Source: Frankia canadensis
GTDB lineage: Bacteria; Actinomycetota; Actinomycetes; Frankiales; Frankiaceae
Direction of reading: 5' to 3'
Length of the DNA: 32,829 nucleotides
Assembly (NCBI RefSeq): GCF_900197875.1
Contig: NZ_FZMO01000529.1
Coordinates: 1-32,829 of the forward strand
Position numbers and translations under genes: made by a program. This document shows positions 1 to 9,300 of the stretch, one piece after another; position 1 is the stretch's first letter; each line of letters begins with the position of its first letter. A model generated the notes under the pieces. That model made no database searches. It saw only the letters and a program-made list of their open reading frames with translations, and had not been told where the DNA came from.

Positions 1-2458
1 GCGGCGGACGCGCCAGCGGCCTCCGCCCACGGAGGCGAGTCGTCCCAGCCGGGCGGTCCCTAGCCGGGGGCGGGGGCGCCGGGGTCGAAGAATCCGGCTG
101 CGTGGCCTTGCCGGACTGGCCGGACACACTCGGGTGGCCCGGTCCGCCGCCGTCCGCCAGCACGGCCCCCGCCAACCGCAGCGGACAGTCCCCGTCCGAG
201 GCGAAACGCGGCGGGGCATCGTAGGAGCCGAAGTCGCTGACGCACCGCCTGTACCGGTCGCTGATCCGCCGGTCGACCGCGGTGAACAGCGGCGCGAGGG
301 CCGGTTCCGTCGACTGCGGGGAGTGGCGGGCGCGGTCGACCATCCCGGCGTCGAACGCCGGATCGGCCTTGAGCAGGTCGGCGGCGTGCTCCGTGAGTTC
401 GGCGCGGCGCAGGTCGCCGAGGACGGCCCGGCCCAGCGTCGCGTCGGAGTTCAGGGTGGCGGCCAGCAGGTGCCGCGTCATGCCGCCGATCGGCGCGGCG
501 GCCCACCAGCCGGCCGCGTCGGCCCCGCTGTTCGCGAGGACCGGCAGGCGGCCGCTGCCCACCTCCACGGTCACGACCGACCCGTCGAAACCGCTCTCCT
601 CGAGCGCCCGGAACGCCGCCCGCTGCCCCTTGACGTCGAGGACCGCCGTCGGCAGCGGCGGGCAGCCGGGTCCCAGGCCATCGCCGCGGGCCTGCGCGGG
701 GGGCCGCGCGGCGCAGCGGGGAACGGTCCCGACGGTGTCGTCGAGCACCTTCCTGACCGTCGGATCGATGCCGTCCGCCGTCGGCCAGCCCAGCGGCACC
801 CCGCCGAACATGCCAATCCGCTGACGGTCGGCGTCCCTGATCCACTGATCTTCCCGGGCGACGCCTGCACGCTGGTGCTGCGCGGATGAGGGGCCGACCA
901 TCACGGCCACCAGGACCAGCAGCGCGCAGCCCGCCGCCACCAGCCCCGGCGCACTGCGCCGGCACCGCCGCTCGAGCCACGTCCACCGGTCGGAACGGAC
1001 CCGGCTCACCCCACCGAGCGGAACGCGGCTGCGCAGCTCGGGATCTGGTGGAGCCGTGTCGGAGACCTCCCGCCCGCTGGCCACGCCGACGAGCGCCCCC
1101 ACCGTCCACAGCAGCACGACCAGGCCCACCCCGTCGGAGGCGACGCCGGGCAGCGCCGCCTCGACGTTGACGTTCGACCAGGCCAGCGGCACGAGCGGCA
1201 GCGCGAGCGTCACCGCCGTCGCGGCGGCGAGGCTCCACGCCCAGGCACCGAGCGGCCCGCGCCCGGCGCGGGCCGCGAGCCGGACGACCAACAGCCCGAT
1301 CATCACCGCCGCGACCAGCACGACGATCAGACCGACCCGTCCCACCTCCTCGGCGAGCACGTTCAGCGCGTACCGATCCGCGACCAGGCCCGTGCCCGTG
1401 GGCCCGCCACCCGCGCCCACCCCCTGGCCGGGCTCGTAGGCCTCCACGAGCCCCTGGCCGGGCCCGCTGCCGAGCAGCCCACCCCGGGCCAGCGCGAGCG
1501 CCGCGGCCCGGGAGCCGTTGTCGTGGTGAAACACCCCCTGCGCCCAGGCGATCAGCAGGTATTCGAGAAGCACCAGGCCACACCCCGCCGCGGGCAGCCC
1601 GCGGTGACCGGTGAGCGCCGCGACGAGCACCGCCAGGGCGACCACGGTGGCGAACGCCGGCACCGGATGGCGCGTCCCGAGGATCGGCACCAGGCCCAGG
1701 CCGATGATGACCAGCATGGCCGTGGCCACCCGTGCCGTGGCCGCTCTGTCGCCCTGCTCGTCGTAGGAGTAGCGACCGACCAGGCGGGGGTCGAAGCTGA
1801 TCACCGCCAGCGCGAAGGCGGCGACCACGAGCGGCGCCACCATGGCCCCGGGCCGGACGCCCGCGCCCAGCAGGCGCAGCCGGGGATGATCGCCGTGGTC
1901 GTAGCCGGCGAGGCCGACGACCAGGACCGCGACCACGGCCGCGACCACGGCGAACCTGCCGACCCGCGACAGGACGACGTCGTCCTCGAGACTCCACGGC
2001 GCCGCCCGCAGCGCACGGACCAGTCCGGCCAGCAGAACCAGGCCACCCGTGCCCACCACCAGCGGAAGGATCAGCCCCGTGAGCGGGTACCGGGTGCCGT
2101 CGCCGGCCCCCGCCAGCCGCAGCCGCACCAGCACACCGAACGCCACCAGCAGGTGGACGGCGCCCACCAGCGGCACGACGACCCGGTCAGGATCACCCGA
2201 CGGTTCGGTGCGTCGTGGCGACGAGCCCCGCGCGCTCACCGCCGCCGCGAGCATCGCGGCCCATCCGCTCAGGCCGATGAGCAGCACGACCATGGACGCC
2301 GGCGGCACGCGCAGATCCGGCCGGTGCTGCCGCAGCCCCGCCACCAGCAGCATCGCGACGGCGGCCGGAGCGAGCGCGAACAGCCCCGTCGTCGCCACCA
2401 GCGGGCCGTCCACCGACAGCCGCCCGTCCACGGCCTGGCGGCTGCCCGCCGTGCTCAC
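1..2458 (-). CDS. FtsW/RodA-like polytopic membrane protein with degenerate PBP-like C-terminus (3' end outside window)
   Basis: About 819 residues are visible and the frame stays open through position 1. The GTG start overlaps the previous stop as GTGA (2455-2458). The first ~450 residues form about 12 hydrophobic helices. Residues ~330-372 match the FtsW/RodA signature: LARGGLLGSGPGQG, then an extracytoplasmic loop, then NVLAEEVGRVGL. The tail NVNVEAALPG...DGVGLVVLL resembles the last FtsW helices. The position of the FtsW/RodA catalytic Asp appears to be Arg, with an Asp one residue earlier. After one more helix (~503-519) comes an extracytoplasmic region. Its segment AVLDVKGQRAAFRAL...GSVVTVEVGSGRLPVL resembles the start of a class B PBP transpeptidase domain, but the SxxK site reads GMTRH, so it is probably inactive. 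SEDS proteins polymerise glycan with a PBP partner; here a scaffold or lipid II-sensing role is more likely. The SEDS resemblance is fairly sure; the PBP resemblance is moderate. Confidence 0.75.
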   Translation of the reverse strand, partial: MSTAGSRQAVDGRLSVDGPLVATTGLFALAPAAVAMLLVAGLRQHRPDLRVPPASMVVLLIGLSGWAAMLAAAVSARGSSPRRTEPSGDPDRVVVPLVGAVHLLVAFGVLVRLRLAGAGDGTRYPLTGLILPLVVGTGGLVLLAGLVRALRAAPWSLEDDVVLSRVGRFAVVAAVVAVLVVGLAGYDHGDHPRLRLLGAGVRPGAMVAPLVVAAFALAVISFDPRLVGRYSYDEQGDRAATARVATAMLVIIGLGLVPILGTRHPVPAFATVVALAVLVAALTGHRGLPAAGCGLVLLEYLLIAWAQGVFHHDNGSRAAALALARGGLLGSGPGQGLVEAYEPGQGVGAGGGPTGTGLVADRYALNVLAEEVGRVGLIVVLVAAVMIGLLVVRLAARAGRGPLGAWAWSLAAATAVTLALPLVPLAWSNVNVEAALPGVASDGVGLVVLLWTVGALVGVASGREVSDTAPPDPELRSRVPLGGVSRVRSDRWTWLERRCRRSAPGLVAAGCALLVLVAVMVGPSSAQHQRAGVAREDQWIRDADRQRIGMFGGVPLGWPTADGIDPTVRKVLDDTVGTVPRCAARPPAQARGDGLGPGCPPLPTAVLDVKGQRAAFRALEESGFDGSVVTVEVGSGRLPVLANSGADAAGWWAAAPIGGMTRHLLAATLNSDATLGRAVLGDLRRAELTEHAADLLKADPAFDAGMVDRARHSPQSTEPALAPLFTAVDRRISDRYRRCVSDFGSYDAPPRFASDGDCPLRLAGAVLADGGGPGHPSVSGQSGKATQPDSSTPAPPPPARDRPAGTTRLRGRRPLARPP

Positions 2459-3963
2459 CACAGCACATCACTGACCAGCGCCACCAGGACGAGTCCGAGC
2501 AGGCAGACTACGACGACGGCGATGTAGACGGTGACCGGGTCGAGGTGCGGGAACGACATCCGCCGCTCGGCCGGGCCCACGGAGCCGAGCGTGCGCGGCG
2601 GAACGACCGTGGACGGTGGCGGCGATCCCGGCGACGCGTCCGGCGTCCACGGACCAGGCCGGGCCGCGGCGGTCTGCCTGTCCGTCTCGGCGGTGGCAGT
2701 AGCGGCGGCAGCGGCAGCGGCAGCGGCAGCGGCGGCGGCAGCAGCGGTCTGAACGGCCTGCGCCGGACCGCCCTGCGGCCCGGTGGCGATCGACGACGCC
2801 CCCTGCTGTTCCCGCCTGGCCTGCCCGGTTCTGGCGACGCCGAGTTCCTGCCGCAGCTCGACCACCGTCTGCTCGGCCTCCGCCAGGTACTCGCGCAGAT
2901 GCGTCACCTCGGTCCGGGACGCGGCGAGCTTTCGTTCCCTCTCGACCAGCTGATCCCGCGTGCGGCCCAGCTCGTCGGCCAGCTGCTGCCGTTCGGCCTC
3001 CGCCTCGAGAGCACTGGCCTCCCAGCCGCGCCGCTGGGAGTCCCACACGCCTCGCGCCTGCTCCCACTGCCGAGCAGCCTCCGCGTGCGCGTTGCGTTCG
3101 AGCTGGACGGCGGCCTGGGCCGACGGCGCTCCGCGGGAGGCCCAGGCGAGCAGGCTGTCGAGGTCGTTGATCTCGAGCTCGGCCCGTTCGGCGGACCAGG
3201 ACCTGAAGTCCGTCGAGTTCATGAAGGCGCGCACGAGGATCGCCACGGACACCAGCTGGGACGAGCCCGCGTCATAGGCGCTCAGATCGGCGTACGCATC
3301 GGACATCACGCTGCCGCCCGGCAGCATGAACGTGATCCGGATGCCCGCCTTCTGCGCCGGCTCCCCCGTCGAGAAGGTCCAGTCCTCCGCCACGAAATCC
3401 CGCAGGATCTCCCGTGCGCCCGCCAGCAGCAGAGCCGGGTCCGACCGATAGCCGATCACCGCCAGCCGCCCGGTCCCGACCCGCAGCAGCGCGTCGACCA
3501 GCCGCGTCAGCTCCGCTTCCAGCTCCGGTGCCCGGGCGGCGGCCTGCAGGTCGAGGTTGCGCTGCTGGGCGTCGTTCTTCAGCCCCGACCAGCCCAGCGG
3601 CTGCAGCGGCTGGGCCGCCCCGCCGGTGCAGTCCCAGTGCGGCCAGGCGGTGGACAGCGCCAGCGCGGTCCCGGCGTTCAGCTCCCGGCCGATGAGCACA
3701 TGCGCCGCCGCGGCGAGTCGGCGCGAGCGGACGTCCGGAACCCTGCAGATGATCATTCCGCGGTTCTGCGGGTCCCCCGGCACCCGCGCGAAGGACAGGC
3801 TGGCGCGCGCCTGCACGTCCTGCGACCGGTAGGACGCATCCGCCAGGGCGACGAACCGGGGGCTGCTGAGAAGCTGATCACCGTCCGCCAGCGTCGAGGA
3901 AACCGGCCGGAAGGCGAGCGCCTGCGCGTCATATCGGAGCAGGGCCTGATCGACGATGTCCAT
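2455..3963 (-). CDS. GTPase-associated (GAP1-like) protein with coiled coil and C-terminal membrane anchor
   Basis: The product is 502 aa. Residues 1-~280 are a globular alpha/beta region beginning DQALLRYDAQALAFRPVSS, which recalls the N-terminal module of GTPase-associated proteins (GAP1 type) that sit beside GTPases in bacterial multigene loci. This is a family-level impression, not a proven match. Residues ~285-378 are charged and heptad-like, consistent with a coiled coil. A poly-Ala tract (~405-422) and a Pro/Ser-rich linker follow, and a single hydrophobic helix (~476-498) sits at the extreme C-terminus, so the protein is probably tail-anchored with its bulk in the cytoplasm. It starts 9 nt after the GTPase stop, and its own stop overlaps the next start by 4 nt, so the three products are probably made together. 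The likely role is a membrane-bound effector or regulator of the neighbouring GTPase. Confidence 0.72.
   Translation of the reverse strand: MDIVDQALLRYDAQALAFRPVSSTLADGDQLLSSPRFVALADASYRSQDVQARASLSFARVPGDPQNRGMIICRVPDVRSRRLAAAAHVLIGRELNAGTALALSTAWPHWDCTGGAAQPLQPLGWSGLKNDAQQRNLDLQAAARAPELEAELTRLVDALLRVGTGRLAVIGYRSDPALLLAGAREILRDFVAEDWTFSTGEPAQKAGIRITFMLPGGSVMSDAYADLSAYDAGSSQLVSVAILVRAFMNSTDFRSWSAERAELEINDLDSLLAWASRGAPSAQAAVQLERNAHAEAARQWEQARGVWDSQRRGWEASALEAEAERQQLADELGRTRDQLVERERKLAASRTEVTHLREYLAEAEQTVVELRQELGVARTGQARREQQGASSIATGPQGGPAQAVQTAAAAAAAAAAAAAAATATAETDRQTAAARPGPWTPDASPGSPPPSTVVPPRTLGSVGPAERRMSFPHLDPVTVYIAVVVVCLLGLVLVALVSDVLW
2695..2748 (-). repeat. GCN trinucleotide-like tract encoding poly-alanine
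   Basis: The plus strand reads as near-uninterrupted ggc/agc units, which on the coding strand are consecutive Ala codons (GCC/GCT/GCA mix) in the GAP1-like protein. It lies between the coiled coil and the membrane anchor. Slippage would change linker length without breaking the frame. Confidence 0.8.
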
Positions 3964-3972
3964 CGGATTCCG

Positions 3973-5079
3973 CTAGCTCCCCCGCACGAAGTGGTCGTCA
4001 ATTCTGCCCAGCGCCGCCAGAAGGGTGACCAGGGGCTCCAGCACCCGACGCGGTCGCGCCGGACGCGCGAATCGGCCGAGTTCCCCGTCGCCGGCCGGCT
4101 GGATGAACGACGAGCCGCTGGCGGAGACGAAATGCAGCGAGCACTGCTCGAACTGGTCGACCGGCGACAGCCAGGCGGTGGCGCGACGCTGGTAGAGAAA
4201 CGCGTACGCGTCCCGGCTCTCCCGATGCAGGAGTTCGACGTCGAGCACCGACGGTGCGGGCCGGCTCAGCCACTGGTCGACCGGGGGCTCGAACCGCAGG
4301 AGATCGGACTTGGTGATCGCGAGAGCCGCCGGAATCGACAGCCTGCGCCGGTGCGCCTCCGAGGGGCGGTCCCGCAGGCCCGCGATGGTGGCGGCGTACG
4401 TGGGATCGTCGATGATGCCGCTGTCATTCCCACGCCGCGCGCTGTCCAGCGCCAGCGTCGGATCCGCGACGAAGATCAGACCGTCGACGCGATGCAGGAA
4501 GCGCAGCGCGACCTCGTCGCCGTGCAGTCCCTTCAGCTGCTCGCCGGCGGCGTCGAAGAAGACCAGCGGAAAGCTGTGCCCGGAATACGAGGTCAACAGC
4601 ACCGAGTCCGCGTATCTCACCAGGTCGGTGATGTTCGTGTGCGGCGGGGCTATGCCCCGCGTGTAGAACGGGTCGACAACCGCGGTGCGGTACTGGCTGT
4701 GCTCGGTCAGGTTCACCGGAACGGTCTGCAGGCCGCGTGGTCCCAGCCGCTGCCGGTCGATCTCGCCTGACATGGCGGCGAGCAGGCAGGTCTTTCCCGC
4801 CGACGAATTGCCCACCAGACCGATCACGATCGGCCGGTCGTTCAGGACGAAGCCGACCGGGAAGTAGTGCGCGTCGTCGCCGATCCGGTTGGGACAGCGA
4901 ATAATGGTGCCCTTCGCCTCGGCACTCCAGCGAAGGCTTTCCCTGGCCGGCAGGGTCACCGGCTCCGGGATCCCCTGGGCGTTGCGCCGGAACACCCGGC
5001 TGCCGTCCCAGTCGAACTCCTCCAGGCAGATCACACAGGTGACCGGCTGCCCGCCGCCGCGCTCGTCGCCGCCGCTCAT
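3973..5079 (-). CDS. P-loop GTPase of a multigene GTPase/GAP1-type locus
   Basis: The product is 368 aa. The ATG at 5079 is chosen because GGAGGT lies 7 nt upstream; longer in-frame extensions run antisense-like through the pseudokinase gene. The N-terminus has CVIC (Cys15, Cys18), then Cys62 and His71, a possible small zinc knuckle. The G domain follows: Walker A GNSSAGKT (90-97), a G3-like FFDAAGE (174-180) after a hydrophobic strand, TKSD (256-259) as the guanine-specificity motif, and SAS (319-321) at the G5 position. No membrane segment is seen. The gene starts 4 nt after the pseudokinase stop and ends 9 nt before the GAP1-like gene. The product likely acts as a GTP-dependent switch for the membrane proteins of this cluster. 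GTPase identity is firm; the exact family (DO-GTPase-like?) is inference. Confidence 0.87.
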   Translation of the reverse strand: MSGGDERGGGQPVTCVICLEEFDWDGSRVFRRNAQGIPEPVTLPARESLRWSAEAKGTIIRCPNRIGDDAHYFPVGFVLNDRPIVIGLVGNSSAGKTCLLAAMSGEIDRQRLGPRGLQTVPVNLTEHSQYRTAVVDPFYTRGIAPPHTNITDLVRYADSVLLTSYSGHSFPLVFFDAAGEQLKGLHGDEVALRFLHRVDGLIFVADPTLALDSARRGNDSGIIDDPTYAATIAGLRDRPSEAHRRRLSIPAALAITKSDLLRFEPPVDQWLSRPAPSVLDVELLHRESRDAYAFLYQRRATAWLSPVDQFEQCSLHFVSASGSSFIQPAGDGELGRFARPARPRRVLEPLVTLLAALGRIDDHFVRGS

Positions 5080-5083
5080 CGCA

Positions 5084-6196
5084 CTACCTCCGGCCACGCC
5101 GGGCCCGCCGCGGCCGGCGCTGCGGCCCGGTCGGCCCGACTGGGGCGGACGGCCCGGACGGCCCGGACGGGCCGGGCCCGGGCGAGGACGGTTCAGGTGA
5201 CACTGGCGGGCGCGGTCCGGGCGGCGGCTCGCTGACCGCGAACGCCGACCAACTCGGGTTCTTCGAGACCACGATGCGGTCGTATTCGGCCCGTCCCTCG
5301 CCGAACCCGTCGGTCTCCGGCCGAGGCAGGTCACCCGGCGCGATCGCGTTCCCCAACCGACCCAGCAGCTCCGCCGCCTCCGGTCGGCTCGCGACCGGCG
5401 AGAAGACACCGCGGAGCACGTTCGCGAGCGACGGTATCCCGCTCGCGGCTATGTCCGGCAGGCCGTCCGTGCCCAGCCGAAGCCCGTGCGCGGTCACACT
5501 CAGAATCGCGCACCCCACACTGAACACATCGTCCCGAGCATCGACGAGACCACCACCGCTGATCTGCTCCGGTGCCTCCCAGTCCCGCGCCGTCCGCTCC
5601 CCCGGCACCCGCACCTGCGCCAACCGCCCGCGCGGCTCCCCCACCCGTCGCGCGTACTCGAACCGATTGATCTGCACCAGCCGGCTCCGCGCGTCCCAGT
5701 GCACCGTGTTGTCCCGCACCTGACGATGGACCACACCCAGCCGATCCAGCACCACCAGCCCCCGTGCCAGTCCCGACGCGAAGGCACGCAGGTCATCCGG
5801 CGACGACAACGACCCCGCCGTCCCCGACGACCGCAACCCCGCCAACGGCATCCCGAACTCGATGGTGATCACGAACGGCTGGTCGCAGTCCACGTCGTAT
5901 CCCACCAGCCGCGAGAGCTCCCACGGATATCGCCGCGGCTTCTCCTCCCACGGCCACATCCGATCCACGTCAAACCGCCGCAGCATCCGCAGCCCCATCG
6001 CGATCGCGTTCTCCAGCGCGAACTCCGCGCTCTCCCCGCCGATCGCATACCGAATCGCCAGCGGAAAGTTCTGGTAGCGGCCGTGCCGGGTCCGGAAGTT
6101 CCGCGTCTCATCTGCCGGGCCCGGCGCCATCTCCACCTCCCACTCCACCCGCGACCCATCCGGCCGGCAGAAACTCAAGCTCTCGACGTCAGCCAC
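5084..6196 (-). CDS. Protein kinase-fold pseudokinase
   Basis: The product is 370 aa from a GTG start with GGGAGG 5 nt upstream; an ATG at 6217 is possible but lacks a good ribosome-binding site. The C-lobe of a Ser/Thr kinase is recognisable: VVHRQVRDNTVHWD at the catalytic loop, EAPEQISGG at the APE motif, and DDVFSVGCAIL for DxWSxG. The catalytic residues are missing. HRD is HRQ (157-159), the catalytic-loop Asn position is altered, and DFG appears as RFE (178-180). The strand that normally carries the ATP-anchoring Lys reads PLAIRYAI. The protein therefore probably cannot phosphorylate and may act as a binding module. The last ~60 residues are Pro/Gly-rich with a basic end. It overlaps the upstream small ORF by 8 nt and leads directly into the GTPase gene. 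Confidence 0.8.
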   Translation of the reverse strand: MADVESLSFCRPDGSRVEWEVEMAPGPADETRNFRTRHGRYQNFPLAIRYAIGGESAEFALENAIAMGLRMLRRFDVDRMWPWEEKPRRYPWELSRLVGYDVDCDQPFVITIEFGMPLAGLRSSGTAGSLSSPDDLRAFASGLARGLVVLDRLGVVHRQVRDNTVHWDARSRLVQINRFEYARRVGEPRGRLAQVRVPGERTARDWEAPEQISGGGLVDARDDVFSVGCAILSVTAHGLRLGTDGLPDIAASGIPSLANVLRGVFSPVASRPEAAELLGRLGNAIAPGDLPRPETDGFGEGRAEYDRIVVSKNPSWSAFAVSEPPPGPRPPVSPEPSSPGPGPSGPSGPSAPVGPTGPQRRPRRARRGRR

Positions 6197-6341
6197 GACC
6201 GCCTCCCAGCCCGCCATCCCGGCGGGCGACGGTGGTCCGGCGCAGCCAGGTGACGAACCCGGGCAGGATCGGCCACGAGGCGATGGCCAGCGGAGCGAGC
6301 CCCAGCAGGCCGGCGGTCAGAACGAGGACCTGAAGGATCAC
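6189..6341 (-). CDS. Small single-helix membrane protein, 50 aa
   Basis: A GTG start overlaps the stop of the 1079-aa gene as GTGA (6338-6341), the same coupling seen at 2455-2458. The reading frame runs 50 codons to a TGA at 6189 and overlaps the pseudokinase start by 8 nt. The product has a hydrophobic helix at about residues 2-25 (LQVLVLTAGLLGLAPLAIAS), an aromatic/Pro turn, then WLRRTTVARR and a Gly-rich end. This suggests one membrane pass with a basic side facing the cytoplasm. It fills the otherwise unexplained 120 bp between its neighbours. Function is unknown; being embedded in the cluster suggests a membrane subunit or adaptor. Its reality rests on the overlaps, the hydrophobicity and the lack of any other use for the gap. 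Confidence 0.62.
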   Translation of the reverse strand: MILQVLVLTAGLLGLAPLAIASWPILPGFVTWLRRTTVARRDGGLGGGRG

Positions 6342-9300
6342 CAGAGATCGTTCTCCTCATCCAGCGGAGGAGTCGGGTGAGCCGGCGGCGGCGAGATGTT
6401 CACGCCGGCAGCCGGCGGCGGCATGTGCATCGTCCGGTCCTCGTCGTCGTCACCGCCGATGTCGCCGCCGTCGCCGCCAGCCCAGCCGCCCGGACGCGGA
6501 TCCGGGCGAGCCCACCGGACCGACGCCGCGCTTCCCGGCCCGCCGGCCGTCGCGCCCGGATGAACCTCACCACCACCTGGCGACACGTCGGGCACCGGTG
6601 GCACCGGTGGCGACGAGGGGGTGTCGGGCGGCGCGAACTGAACCGAGGACGCGGACGAGGCCGACAGTGCGCGCGGAACCGCCGACGGGGACGGCGCGGG
6701 CTGCGGGTGCGGCGCCGATCTCGGCGACGGGCGGGACGAGTCGGACGTGAGCGGCGGGGCCGCGGCCGGCGGCGTCCCGTCCGCCGCCCGTCCGGCGACG
6801 GCGGCCGGCGGGTCCGCGGCCGGGACGCCGTCGGGCGGGTCGGCCGCGTCGACGGAACCAGCCTCGGTGACGGAGCCGGACTCGGTGACGGAGCCGGACT
6901 CAGCGACGAGGCCGGACTCAGTGTGGGAGCCGGCCTGCGCGCGGGAGGCGTCCTCGGCGCGGGAGGCGTGCTCGGCGCGGGAGGCGTCCTCGGCGACGGG
7001 GGCCGGGAGCGGGCGGCGGGCTCTGGGCGGGTCGGCGCGGCGGGCGGAGGCGGCGTTGAGCTGGGTCAGGCGGATGAGGCCGGCGATGTCCGGGGAACCG
7101 GTTCCCTCGTCGCGGACCGGGTCGGCGACGCCCGGGACGAAGCGGACGATCGGCGCGGCATCCGGGGTCTGGTCGAGCAGCCGCAGGTCCTCCTCGTTGG
7201 TCAGCTGCAGCAGGCCCGGGAGGTTCGCGGTGGCATGACGCAGCCGGTCGAGTTCCGGGGAGCCGAGCCACACCTTGCGGGCGAGGTCGACACGCCGGCG
7301 GTGGTCGGCGTCGAACGGGGGGGCGGCCAGCGGCCCGCGCCGCTCCAGATGCTCGTCGTAGGCGCCGAGCAGGGAGGTCAGGGCGTCGTGCACCGTGCGG
7401 GTGATGTCGTCGCGGCGCTCCCGGGCGATCTCCTCGCCATGCGCGTTGATCACCGTCCGGATGGCCGCCGCGACATCGTCGGTCACGATCTCGGCGAGCG
7501 CCCCCCGATTGGCCCGCAGCTGCCGGCTGACCGCGGGGGCGATGCCGAGCGTCGTGCCGCTCTCCCGGTCGGCCGTCGCGACGACGTCGGTGGCACCGGC
7601 TCCTCCCGGCATCGGGCCGAACCCGCCGGGCTGGCCCATCCCGGCCGGCGGACCGAAACCACCCGGCGGACCGAAACCACCCGACGGGCCGAAACCGGCG
7701 GGCGGGCCAAACCCGCCAAACCCGCCAGACGGGCCGGCGTCACCGGACGGACCGAAGCCGCCAGGCTGTCCGGCGCCGAGCGGTGAACCGAAGGCGGAGG
7801 GTCCGACGGGTGTCGGCCGGCGTTCGGCGAGTGTGGCCGCGGCCGCCTCGACCGCGTCCGCGAGCCCGCTGGCCAGCCGGGCGCCGCCGAGACGGTAGTT
7901 CGCCAGCACCCACTCGTTGAGGGCGACCCGGCGCAGCAGGTCACCCAGCGCCCTGACGGCACCGGCCGCGTCGGTCAGCCGCAGGCTCCGGCGCCAGGCG
8001 TCCACCGCTCGCCGCCACCACAGCAGCGGCGCGGCGGTCAGCAGCAGGCCCACCACCAGCAACGGCAGGCCGAGCCCCAGTCCGATCGAGCCGGCCGAGG
8101 CGCCGGCGGACACACCGATCACGCCGCCGGCGACGGCGTCGAGCGAGAACCAGAGCGGGCTCAGCCGTGACACGTCCCGCGGGTCCGGGGAGTGCTTCGG
8201 CTGGGGAACCGGCCGCCGCCGGTACAGCTGGACCGACAGGTAGACGGTGACCCCGACGGCGAGAGAGGCGCCGAGCAGTCCCCACGGCCACCACAGGCCG
8301 GCGAGCAGTGCGCCGACGAACGCCGTGGACAGCGTGCCGGTGTGCAGCCACCGCGGGAACCGGGGCGGCACCTTGAGCGTGTCGAACAACGCCGCCGGGC
8401 AGATCTCGGTGACCTGGGACGCGTACGGCGCGCTGCCGGTCGGCGCCGCCCGCCCGGCCAGTTCCCGCAGCCGCAGGGCGATCGCGGCGAGGGGCTCGCG
8501 GGCGGTGAGCGCCACGTCGGTCTGGCGGCGCAGCGCGGCGCGCACCTCGCCCGGTTCGGCCGCCGGCACCGGCCCGACCTGGATGCCGAGCACGCTCAGG
8601 GCGTGTGCCTGCTTCTGGCCGATGCCCTCCTGTCCGCCGGTGGTGCGAAGCGCCTCGTGCAGCCCCCGCGCGAGCTCCTCGAGGTGGGTGCCGGCGGCGA
8701 CCAGTTCCGTCCACACGAGCTCGCCGGCGGGCACCTCGCCGCCGCCGGGTGCCGGACGTCTGCGGGTGAAGGGCTCCTCGCGCAGCGTCGTGAGCAGATC
8801 CTCGGCCGTCGTGAGGTGTGCGCGGGCCTTGGCCGCCGCCTGCGGCAGCGAGCCGCGGGGGTCGACGATGTTCCCGATGCCCGCGACGTCCTGGCTCGCG
8901 GCACCGGTGAGCAGCTGGTCGATCTTGACTGCTTCGTCGGGCGGCGGGGTGCCGGAACCGGCGGGGCCGGTCTGGGTGAAGTGGCCGAACGCGTGGCCCG
9001 CCGCCTCGTCGAGGATCTCCCGGTCGACGCGGCCGAGCAGCAGCGCGATGGCGGGGGTCGCGGCCTGGTGCGCACAGGTGCGCAGCACGTGCTCGCGCAC
9101 CCGGGTGAAGACGCTGGGAATGCTCAGCGCCTGCACCAGGCCGGCCAGGTTCGCCGCCGCGTCCTCGTCGAGCCCGAGCGCCCGGCCCGGCTGGCCGGGC
9201 GTCCAGCGCACCCCGCGGGTGTCGCCCGCCCACAGCACGGGCAGCTCGGGGATCGGCGGCAGGTGGAGCCGCTCACCACCGCCCTGGCGGCCCAGTGCGA

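Noticed and set aside
60-1997. 645-codon minus-strand frame rich in Arg and Gly
   Set aside because: It is out of frame with the FtsW-like gene, whose frame has regular membrane helices and a GTGA-coupled start; this one has neither.
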